Assembly: GCA_021159265.1 (NCBI GenBank)
Contig: JAGGSD010000335.1
Span: forward strand, 1 to 5,024
Source: Syntrophobacterales bacterium
GTDB lineage: Bacteria > Desulfobacterota > Syntrophia > Syntrophales > UBA6807
Length of the DNA stretch: 5,024 nucleotides
Direction: 5' to 3'
Part shown: one piece after another, positions 1 through 4,940 of the stretch
Layout of the letters: every line of letters begins with the position of its first letter
Position numbering within the stretch: the first letter of the stretch is position 1
Notes under the pieces: model-generated
The model's database searches: none
What the model saw: the letters and a program-made list of their open reading frames with translations, nothing else
Told to the model about the DNA's origin: nothing
Made by a program: the position numbers and the translations under genes

Positions 1-29
1 TTTTTTTCGCATGCCCTGTCTGCGTGCCT

Positions 30-61
30 GCCTGTCTGCCGTGCAGGCGGCACAGACAGGC
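30..61. repeat. Imperfect inverted repeat / hairpin
   Basis: The left arm GCCTGTCTGCCG (30-41) pairs with the right arm CGGCACAGACAGGC (48-61), leaving a two-base bulge and a six-base loop. Further CTGTCTG/TGCCTG words lie just before it (17-30), so the hairpin sits in a CTG-rich repeat tract that may have grown by local duplication. No T-run follows on the plus strand. On the minus strand the T-run is absent and an A-run (7-1) comes more than 20 bases later, so it is not a canonical intrinsic terminator. A dispersed palindromic repeat is the more likely reading. Confidence 0.6.
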
Positions 62-246
62 TTGATCTCGAACGAAAATCTTCATAAATCAACAAAGTGA
101 CTTATAGGGGCACTGGTTATTTTCTACCTACATTGGACTGTAACAAGTTTCAAACAAAATGAGAGGCTATCAGCATTTTTTATATAAAAACCCATATAAC
201 CCGCGCTGTCTGTAATTCTTGGCTGAACGGAGATTAGTGAGGGGGG

Positions 247-285
247 CAGTGGGTGGAAAGGAGGGAACGTAAAAACCACCCACCG
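247..285. repeat. Inverted repeat with 8-bp perfect core
   Basis: GTGGGTGG at 249-256 is the exact complement of CCACCCAC at 276-283, and one further pair forms outside a single mismatch. The 19-base loop is purine-rich. The hairpin lies just beyond the stop of the doubtful minus-strand ORF at 514-314. No T-run follows on that strand, so a terminator role is not supported. Function unknown. Confidence 0.4.
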
Positions 286-313
286 CCAGGCATTTTCTAA
301 TTGTGTTTCCCTT

Positions 314-514
314 TCAGTCGCCTTCCCGGGGATAATCCGAAAGAAAAAAGAGATCACTTATTTTGTTTTTAGTTTGCTTTTCTTTTTTTGTGTTTTTACC
401 TGCTTCTATTTTCTCATCTTCTGATATGAAGAAATCTAATTCCTCTTTTGTACACTCGGATATAAGCGGAAGCGCAGATTCCTTATGTTTTGTTTTACTT
501 TTAATATGTTTCAT
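314..514 (-). CDS. Doubtful small hypothetical protein (66 aa)
   Basis: I do not recognise this ORF. It encodes 66 residues, starting MKHIKSKTKHKES, then an acidic middle (KEELDFFISEDEKIEAG), then a Lys-rich stretch, and ending DYPREGD. There is no signal peptide, membrane segment or cysteine motif. In favour of a gene: the frame is bounded by a TAA directly before the ATG, and the charged composition resembles a soluble protein more than random translation does. Against: there is no Shine-Dalgarno sequence in the 25 bases before the ATG, the Lys content could simply reflect A/T-rich DNA, and the region is otherwise repeats. The start lies only 7 bases outside the composite repeat at 521-806, so any promoter would have to lie inside that repeat. 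It may equally be non-coding. Confidence 0.2.
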   Translation of the reverse strand: MKHIKSKTKHKESALPLISECTKEELDFFISEDEKIEAGKNTKKEKQTKNKISDLFFLSDYPREGD

Positions 515-522
515 TTACTAAT

Positions 523-667
523 ATTGATGGCTTCGTAAAAAGTCCAAAAACTCCCTCTCCCTTGATGGGAAAGGGTAGGGGTGAGGGTAAGAACACCGCT
601 ATTCCAAGTAGCTATGTTTCCCTTCCACCAAGGAAGGAGAAATCCGCCTTTTTACGAGACTGTCAAT
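523..667. repeat. Repeat module 1 (C-rich hairpin cores)
   Basis: The borders 523-542 and 648-667 are inverted copies at 16 of 20 positions, with CGTAAAAAG/CTTTTTACG fully conserved. Two hairpins lie inside. In the first, CCCTCTCCCT (553-562) pairs with AGGGGTGAGGG (577-587) with one mismatch and one bulge. In the second, TTTCCCTTCC (617-626) pairs with GGAAGGAGAAA (632-642) with one bulge and a five-base loop. The C-rich/G-rich core resembles dispersed palindromes seen in many environmental bacterial genomes (from memory, not searched). Confidence 0.55.
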
Positions 668-668
668 C

Positions 669-803
669 TTGATGCACCCGTAAAAAGCCCACGCCGTGTC
701 ATTCTGAGGAGCGGAGCGACGAAGAATCTCGATAATATCAGATTCTTCGCTATTGCTCAGAATGACAAAAGAGTGTTTTTCAGACTTTTTACGAAAGTAT
801 CAA
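669..803. repeat. Repeat module 2 (REP-like long hairpin core)
   Basis: The borders 669-687 and 785-803 are inverted copies at 15 of 19 positions, again keeping TTGAT and CGTAAAAAG. The core is a long hairpin: GTCATTCTGAG (698-708) pairs perfectly with CTCAGAATGAC (756-766). After a small internal loop, CGAAGAATCT (720-729) pairs perfectly with AGATTCTTCG (740-749) around a ten-base loop. The motif CATTCTGAGGAGCG...CGAAGAATCT is a familiar dispersed repeat in diverse bacterial genomes. That familiarity is recollection, not a search result. Confidence 0.6.
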
Positions 804-978
804 TATCAGCTTTACACTCTTGTTTTGTAAACATATGCAATAACAGTGCCGTAGAGGCTTAGATATCTCAAGTATATGACAATCATAAGCTATTATCTTT
901 AATTTATTGATGATTTTTCTTGGAAAATCAAATTTATGACACAGGATATTTTGAAGAGAAAATGATATTTTTGCGGAT

Positions 979-1021
979 TTTACAATTTTTATGTGCGGTT
1001 ATCGCACATAAAAATTGTAAA
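979..1021. repeat. Perfect 19-bp inverted repeat, 5-base loop
   Basis: The 19 bases at 979-997 (starting TTTACAATTTTTATG, ending TGCG) are the exact complement of 1003-1021, separated by GTTAT. The tip is G+C-rich (GTGCG/CGCAC) and the base is A/T-rich. It lies 74 bp past the regulator's stop codon. Read on the minus strand it gives a very stable RNA hairpin, but the bases after it are ATCCGCAAAAA rather than a T-run, so it is not a textbook terminator. It may protect the mRNA 3' end, act as an operator, or be a solo mobile-element palindrome. Confidence 0.75.
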
Positions 1022-1070
1022 TGGGTAAGGAGTTGTATATTGGGAGGGGTGAAAACACATGTGCGGAGAC

Positions 1071-1092
1071 CGAACATATCGTTCGATATTCG
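1071..1092 (-). terminator. Short hairpin just after the regulator stop codon (weak terminator candidate)
   Basis: CGAACATATCG (1071-1081) pairs with CGATATTCG (1084-1092), leaving a two-base bulge and a two-base loop. It begins only 2 bases past the TAG of the regulator on the minus strand. Downstream on that strand a short TGTGTTTTC lies about 11 bases away, which is too far and too weak for a typical intrinsic terminator. The position suggests a 3'-end role; the sequence alone does not establish it. Confidence 0.25.
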
Positions 1093-1094
1093 CT

Positions 1095-3209
1095 CTATGA
1101 CTGGAAATTGGAGATTTCTTCCATCTTATATTCTTTTTTCTCAAGTTTTTTTAGTTCACGAAGCAAAGTATAACGTGAAATGCCTAAACGCTGTGCTGCA
1201 ACTGTTTTATTTCCCTTGCTTATTTTGAGTGTTTTGAATAATATTTTCTCTTTGATTTTCATTGTTAGCTGATCAATCAAAAGCTTATAGTCAAGAGAAC
1301 CAGAGGATCTATACGAGAAGTATTCTTCCGCTGGTATTGTGATCTCCTCCGGAAATCTTGCTTTTTTGATTTCTCTGGGGAGGTTATCAGGTGTAATAAG
1401 TGTGCCTACGTTCTGCAGTATCATGATTCTTTCAATAATATTTTTAAGCTCACGGACATTTCCCGGCCATGGATACTGCATAAGAATTGCCGCAGCTTCT
1501 TTGGTGAACCCCAATACCTTCTTGCCGAATTTATCATTGAATTCTTTAATGTAATGTTGGGAAAGAAGTATAATGTCATTGCCTCTTTCTCTTAGCGGGG
1601 GTATAGTAATCGGAACAACATTTATCCTGTAAAAAAGATCTTCCCGGAATGAACCTTCGGCTACCATGCGGTTAAGATCTTTGTTTGTAGAAAATATGAA
1701 TCGAACATCTACAGAAATATTTTCTGTTCCGCCAAGCCTCCTGATATAACCATCTTCCAGCATTCTCAGAAACTTTGCCTGTAGTTGAAGGTTCATATCT
1801 CCTATTTCATCTAATAGTATGGTCCCGCCATTTCCGTATTCCAAAAGACCGATTTTCTGTTTTCTTGCATCCGTAAAGGCGCCGGCCTCATGGCCAAACA
1901 ATTCACTTTCCAGTAGAGTATCAGGTATTGCTGCGCAGTTAACATCGACGAAACGCTTGGATTTCCTGTTGCTCTGCTTATGAATAGCACGGGCGATCAA
2001 TTCCTTACCGGTGCCGCTTTCTCCCCGTATCAGTATATTTGTGTCGTGTCTTGCTACTTCTTTGACCACATGAAAAATGCACCGCATTTTCCTGGAATTG
2101 CCAATGATATTATGAACCCCCAGGAGTTTATCCTCTCGTTCCTTAAGCAGTTCTACTTTTGTCTGAAGAGATTTTGCTTCAATGGAAAGGAGAGAATGCA
2201 TAATGGCATTATCATAAGATGCTGCCGCATTATTGACCAGGATGTCCAGAATATTAACTTCATCCGGGCAATAATCACCCTTTCTTTTTGCAAGGTAAAG
2301 TGCCCCTTTAAACTTGTCCTTAATTTTTAAGGGGATAGCAATTTCAGAAGAATAACCATCGAAAAGGGGTGTCATTAGCGAATCTTGCGGGATATCTTGA
2401 GTTACAACCGTTTCTGTGTCGAGAGCTTTTTTTATAATACTATGATTTATTTTTGAAAAATATTCTTTCTTGTCATCTATAAGAATTTTCTCGCCATTAC
2501 TTACAAGAGACTTGTTCTTTGTGACATCTACAAAGTATATCAGACCCTTGTCGGCTTCGCTTATTTTCAGGGCATTTGTAATAACTATATGCGTTTTATC
2601 TAAATCATAATTGGCATGTAGTTCTGAAACAGCTTTGTGCAGGATGGACAATCGTTCTATTTGTTTTCGATTATTCTCAAATAAGCCCGTATTGTGTATG
2701 ACTATACCTATTTGATTTGCAAAGGTAAGAAGAATATTTATTTCATCAATGGAGAATTTTGTTTTTTCCCTGGACCAGAGGGAAATAATACCAATAACTT
2801 CATCTTTCACTTTCAGAGCCGAATAAAACGTAGAGCCTCTCTTGTAAAACTGTGTTATCTTGCGATCCGTTTCTGTAATCCGATGATCTTTTTCAGAATC
2901 CTCGAGGATCATATAGTACCCGCTTTTTGCCACTCTCGTTTCAAAACAGTCATGCTTCTCTAAATTAAGATTACGAGAAAAGGCATGCCTGGCTTCGTCA
3001 ACGTTATAATTTTTAACCACCTTGGTTATTAAATTTTTTTTTGCTTCATCAAAAAGACAAATAATGCCTTTTTGAAATCCCATTGTTTCTACAACTTCGT
3101 CCAGTATTTTCTGAAGGATATCATCAACGCTTGATGGTGAAGTCAGAAAAGTACTGATGCGGAAAAACCCATTAAGAAGTCTTTCTGTAGAATAAAAAGA
3201 ATCATACAT
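1095..3209 (-). CDS. Sigma-54-dependent transcriptional activator with two GAF domains and Fis-type HTH
   Basis: This cytoplasmic activator of sigma-54 RNA polymerase uses ATP hydrolysis to open promoters bound at upstream sites. The 704 residues divide into a first GAF-type sensor domain (about 28-172), a second (about 198-336), a helical linker (about 338-362), the AAA+ domain (about 366-600) and a C-terminal Fis-type helix-turn-helix (about 650-690). Visible AAA+ motifs are Walker A GESGTGKE (396-403), the sigma-54 contact loop GAFTDA (443-448), Walker B GGTILLDEI (461-469), sensor I STNKDL (507-512), the arginine-finger region FREDLFYRIN (521-530) and sensor II WPGNVRELKN (581-590). The loop is normally GAFTGA. 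There is no response-regulator receiver domain, so control is probably by a small molecule, redox signal or protein partner acting on the GAF domains, as in NifA/FhlA-like activators; the ligand cannot be told. The ATG at 3209 follows GAGAG at six-base spacing. No target promoter is recognisable nearby. Confidence 0.95.
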   Translation of the reverse strand: MYDSFYSTERLLNGFFRISTFLTSPSSVDDILQKILDEVVETMGFQKGIICLFDEAKKNLITKVVKNYNVDEARHAFSRNLNLEKHDCFETRVAKSGYYMILEDSEKDHRITETDRKITQFYKRGSTFYSALKVKDEVIGIISLWSREKTKFSIDEINILLTFANQIGIVIHNTGLFENNRKQIERLSILHKAVSELHANYDLDKTHIVITNALKISEADKGLIYFVDVTKNKSLVSNGEKILIDDKKEYFSKINHSIIKKALDTETVVTQDIPQDSLMTPLFDGYSSEIAIPLKIKDKFKGALYLAKRKGDYCPDEVNILDILVNNAAASYDNAIMHSLLSIEAKSLQTKVELLKEREDKLLGVHNIIGNSRKMRCIFHVVKEVARHDTNILIRGESGTGKELIARAIHKQSNRKSKRFVDVNCAAIPDTLLESELFGHEAGAFTDARKQKIGLLEYGNGGTILLDEIGDMNLQLQAKFLRMLEDGYIRRLGGTENISVDVRFIFSTNKDLNRMVAEGSFREDLFYRINVVPITIPPLRERGNDIILLSQHYIKEFNDKFGKKVLGFTKEAAAILMQYPWPGNVRELKNIIERIMILQNVGTLITPDNLPREIKKARFPEEITIPAEEYFSYRSSGSLDYKLLIDQLTMKIKEKILFKTLKISKGNKTVAAQRLGISRYTLLRELKKLEKKEYKMEEISNFQS

Positions 3210-3215
3210 AATGCA

Positions 3216-3220
3216 CTCTC
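3216..3220 (-). promoter_or_regulatory. Ribosome binding site of the sigma-54 regulator
   Basis: On the minus strand the sequence GAGAG precedes the ATG at 3209 by six bases, which supports that start over later methionines. The 109-bp gap to the preceding adenosyltransferase gene has no strong terminator. It has only a 4-bp stem CGGG/CCCG (3255-3269) and no clear sigma-70 or sigma-54 promoter, so read-through from the upstream operon is possible. Confidence 0.5.
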
Positions 3221-3318
3221 ATAAAATCACTTATACTTCAGGTATATTTTCTGTCGGGAAACAACCCCGGTATTACAATATGACCATAAAAGAGATTGGC
3301 GTGATTAATCTGAGATTG

Positions 3319-3840
3319 TCAACCGTTTTGGTTTACCTCCTCGTATCTTGCAAGAGTGAACAGCATGTCGGCCAGCCTGTTTAGATATTGGTTGATCATA
3401 TTATTATTTATTATACCTTCGTTTTTTAATTTTGCCGCTTTTCTTTCCGCTCTTCTGATAATTGTTCTGCCCACGTCTATTTGAGCAGAGACAACTGTCT
3501 CACCCGGATAAATAAATTCGTTTTTCATTGTAAACTTTTTTTGAAGTTCTTCTATGATGTTTTCTAAATGGTCTGCATCTTCCTGAGAAATAGTATGGCT
3601 AAGTTTATGATAATCCTCTGGAAGAGTAGAAAGTTCGGAACCCATAACAAGGAGCTTTTTCTGAACATCTAATATGATATCTTTAATTTTCTGATTTTTT
3701 GTTCCTGCTCTTGCTACCCCAAGTGCAGAACTTGCCTCATCAAGTACGCCGTAAGTTTCGGGTCTCGGATCGAATTTCGGAACTCTCTGACCGCCAAGCA
3801 AACTTGTTTCTCCCATATCTCCCTTTTTTGAAAATTTCAT
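3319..3840 (-). CDS. Cob(I)alamin adenosyltransferase, PduO type
   Basis: The enzyme transfers the 5'-deoxyadenosyl group of ATP to cob(I)alamin (or cob(I)yrinic acid a,c-diamide), giving adenosylcobalamin, the cofactor of radical mutases and related enzymes. It is a cytoplasmic five-helix-bundle protein, usually trimeric. The 173 residues match a complete single-domain family member. The N-terminal ATP-site segment runs KKGDMGETSLLGGQRVPK (5-22), followed by DPRPETYGVLDEASSALG (24-41). The C-terminal half has FIYPGET (109-115), the signature DVGRTIIRRAER (122-133) with the conserved arginines, and the helix NQYLNRLADMLFTLARYEE (150-168). The ATG overlaps the TGA of the preceding phosphorylase as ATGA, with AGGA seven bases before it, so the genes are translationally coupled. 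PduO-type is clear; whether it serves de novo synthesis or salvage of cobalamin is not shown. No other cobalamin gene is in the window. Confidence 0.95.
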   Translation of the reverse strand: MKFSKKGDMGETSLLGGQRVPKFDPRPETYGVLDEASSALGVARAGTKNQKIKDIILDVQKKLLVMGSELSTLPEDYHKLSHTISQEDADHLENIIEELQKKFTMKNEFIYPGETVVSAQIDVGRTIIRRAERKAAKLKNEGIINNNMINQYLNRLADMLFTLARYEEVNQNG

Positions 3841-4544
3841 TTTTTCATCCTTTCAATATAAATATTTACAATTTTAATAACCGCCTCGGAGTTATTATAA
3901 ACTTGCCTTGTTATTTCTTCCATTGTTAGTTGCTTTTCCTGGAGACCATGACCGTAATTATCCACTGAGCAGAGAGATGCATAAGGTAAATCCATTTCTT
4001 TTGCAATTATAGCTTCGCTCGCCATTGTCATTCCCACAAGATCGGCAAACTGTGCCATCATAGAGATTTCAGCTCTGGTTTCAAGCCTTGGGCCTGTGGT
4101 TTGCCAGTAAACCCCTCCGTCCATAACCTTGATGCCACAGTTACGAGCCGCCTCGATCAATTTCCTCCTGATTTCTTCATTGATCGTTGGTGTGATATGC
4201 ACAGCTTTATTGCTGTAAATGGTTGGCCCCCCTGAAGGCATAATATAGTCATCAGGTACCACGAACATTCCGGGTTCTAAACACATTTTCAAAGAGCCCG
4301 TGGAATTGATACCGATTACTTCTTTAACCCCCATATTTTTTAATGCCTTAAGATTGGCCTGATGATTAATCAAATGGGGAAGGATATAATTCTCGGGGTC
4401 TTTGCCGTGTCTTGGTATGAAGGCAATCGCATCGGAGAGTAAAACGAGTGCTCTGCCGAATTCATTTTTCACTATTCTTTGTTCAAAATCTTGAAAAATT
4501 CTCTTACCGCGCAGACAAATTGTGCCGGAGATAATACCCAGCAT
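3837..4544 (-). CDS. MTAP/PNP-family purine nucleoside phosphorylase (probable 6-oxopurine or methylthioinosine type)
   Basis: The protein belongs to the trimeric purine nucleoside phosphorylase/methylthioadenosine phosphorylase family, which cleaves purine nucleosides with phosphate to the free base and a ribose-1-phosphate derivative. The 235 residues are near the short bacterial and archaeal members (about 240-270) and appear complete. Visible motifs are GIISGT (3-8, phosphate loop, usually GIIGGSG or GIIGGTG), PRHGK (44-48), PHLINHQANLKAL (56-68), NSTGSL (80-85), GGVYWQTTGPRLETRAEI (143-160), VGMTMASEAIIAKE (170-183) and SVDNYGHG (193-200). The Asn at 196 falls where family members that use 6-oxopurines carry Asn and true MTA phosphorylases carry Asp, which favours inosine/guanosine or 5'-methylthioinosine over MTA. 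That alignment was made by eye. The ATG start places the phosphate loop at the N-terminus as in homologues. An AAGGGA lies about 11 bases upstream. It is the first gene of an operon with the adenosyltransferase. Confidence 0.92.
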   Translation of the reverse strand: MLGIISGTICLRGKRIFQDFEQRIVKNEFGRALVLLSDAIAFIPRHGKDPENYILPHLINHQANLKALKNMGVKEVIGINSTGSLKMCLEPGMFVVPDDYIMPSGGPTIYSNKAVHITPTINEEIRRKLIEAARNCGIKVMDGGVYWQTTGPRLETRAEISMMAQFADLVGMTMASEAIIAKEMDLPYASLCSVDNYGHGLQEKQLTMEEITRQVYNNSEAVIKIVNIYIERMKK

Positions 4545-4582
4545 TTTATATTGTTTCCCTTCATTGAATAGTTTTGAGAAAA

Positions 4583-4611
4583 CTTCTATCAGAATCCTTC
4601 TGTCCTGTCAA
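4583..4611 (-). promoter_or_regulatory. Candidate sigma-70-type promoter for the phosphorylase-adenosyltransferase operon
   Basis: On the minus strand a perfect -35 box TTGACA (4611-4606) is followed after exactly 17 bases by TAGAAG (4588-4583), which matches the -10 consensus TATAAT at four of six positions. Transcription would start near 4576, giving a leader of about 30 bases before the ATG at 4544. It is the best-placed promoter-like pair upstream of the operon. It is a visual match only. Confidence 0.45.
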
Positions 4612-4822
4612 AATACTTCTAAAACAATATCTGTTTTTGGGTGAGATAATGGACTTATTATTTAAGCGGATATTTGATATAAGGAAAAGATATTTATTTC
4701 GCAAGCGCTCAGGCTCAAGCCTGCCCTGGCGCGACTTGATGCGCATTCCCGGCACAATCGTACTGAATGTTGCGCCCAGAGTTTTTACGCAATGGGACCG
4801 GAAAGTCAGGTCGGGGGCAGGT

Positions 4823-4846
4823 GTTCAAGGTTCAATGTTCAAGGTT
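4823..4846. repeat. 7-bp tandem repeat (GTTCAAG/GTTCAAT)
   Basis: Three consecutive heptamers read GTTCAAG (4823), GTTCAAT (4830) and GTTCAAG (4837), followed by a partial GTT (4844-4846). The run can also be seen as a 14-bp direct repeat, TGTTCAAGGTT at 4822-4832 and 4836-4846. Short heptamer arrays like this are prone to slippage and vary in copy number between strains. Confidence 0.7.
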
Positions 4847-4905
4847 GCTTTGGGGGAGATTTGCTTTTTGTCTGTTTGTATTGTTCTCTCCAGAGTTTGT
4901 TTTAT

Positions 4906-4924
4906 TGTTCACTAACCGTGAACA
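4906..4924. repeat. Small perfect inverted repeat
   Basis: TGTTCAC (4906-4912) and GTGAACA (4918-4924) are exact complements around the five-base loop TAACC. It sits between the heptamer array and the insertion-sequence-like end. No T-run follows on the plus strand; on the minus strand ATAAAACAAAC follows rather than T. Its role is unknown. Confidence 0.45.
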
Positions 4925-4940
4925 TGACACAACTTGAATA

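Larger units (their letters stand above)
1..313. other. Repeat-bearing intergenic stretch, no supported gene
   Basis: I see no credible gene here. A minus-strand open frame at 357-124 has no ribosome binding site, and its product, rich in Pro, Phe and Trp, does not look like a protein I know, so I treat it as chance. The stretch holds a strong hairpin at 30-61, a 14-bp perfect A/T palindrome at 177-190 (five T, ATAT, five A), and an inverted repeat of 247-256 with 276-285 (9 of 10 pairs, core GTGGGTGG/CCACCCAC). It may be intergenic debris from repeat elements that continue to the left of the window. Confidence 0.5.
521..806. repeat. Composite MITE-like element with terminal inverted repeats
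   Basis: The ends are inverted copies of each other: 521-544 and 783-806 match at 21 of 24 positions (ATATTGAT, three mismatches, then TTCGTAAAAAGTC). Inside lie a second right-type end (648-667) and a second left-type end (669-687), so the 286 bp divide into two modules with similar borders. Each module carries its own palindromic core. No convincing ORF lies inside; the plus frame at 581-862 runs through the hairpin arms and is not a protein. Short end-repeated, non-coding, hairpin-forming elements of this size are typical of MITE or REP-like repeats moved by a transposase encoded elsewhere. I could not identify a clear target-site duplication. Confidence 0.65.
807..1094. other. Intergenic region between repeat element and regulator 3' end
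   Basis: This A/T-rich stretch has no supported gene. The overlapping plus-strand frame (920-1228) runs antisense into the regulator and has no homology I recognise. It holds a small stem TGATTTT/AAAATCA (911-930), the long perfect palindrome at 979-1021, and a weaker hairpin at 1071-1092. The word ATGTGCGG occurs in the palindrome (991-998) and again at 1059-1066. Transcripts of the regulator must end here or beyond, but no canonical stem plus T-run is visible on the minus strand. Confidence 0.5.

Noticed and set aside
124..357. Minus-strand 77-codon open frame overlapping the doubtful 66-aa ORF
   Set aside because: It has no ribosome binding site, an implausible Pro/Phe-rich composition, and runs through the inverted repeat at 247-285.
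521..806. CRISPR array suspicion because of repeated units
   Set aside because: Repeats are inverted, only four imperfect copies exist, spacing is irregular, and no cas genes are present.
514..815. Target-site duplication around the composite repeat (TTTAC at 514-518 and 811-815)
   Set aside because: The two words do not abut the repeat ends symmetrically, and a five-base A/T-rich match is expected by chance.
581..862. Plus-strand 93-codon open frame
   Set aside because: It lies within the composite repeat and translates the hairpin arms; the reading frame is a by-product of the repeat.
1041..1100. GGAGGGG followed by ATG at 1059 and a 13-codon plus-strand frame
   Set aside because: The spacing fits a ribosome binding site, but the peptide is tiny, ends at 1100 inside the opposite gene's end, and has no supporting promoter or homologue.
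920..1228. Plus-strand 102-codon open frame, and other plus-strand frames antisense to the regulator (1339-1554, 1980-2330, 2694-2963)
   Set aside because: They are shadows opposite a gene with full domain support and lack recognisable homology or ribosome binding sites.
3255..3269. CGGG/CCCG stem between adenosyltransferase and regulator as a terminator
   Set aside because: The stem is only four pairs and no T-run follows on the minus strand.
3330..3338. Strong Shine-Dalgarno-like AGGAGGT near the 3' end of the adenosyltransferase gene
   Set aside because: It encodes the conserved Tyr-Glu-Glu region, and no start codon at proper spacing opens a frame downstream; a TTG further on stops after five codons.
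4574..4915. Plus-strand 113-codon frame with TTG start
   Set aside because: There is no ribosome binding site; it crosses the candidate promoter, G+C-rich patch and tandem repeat, and the product is unrecognisable.
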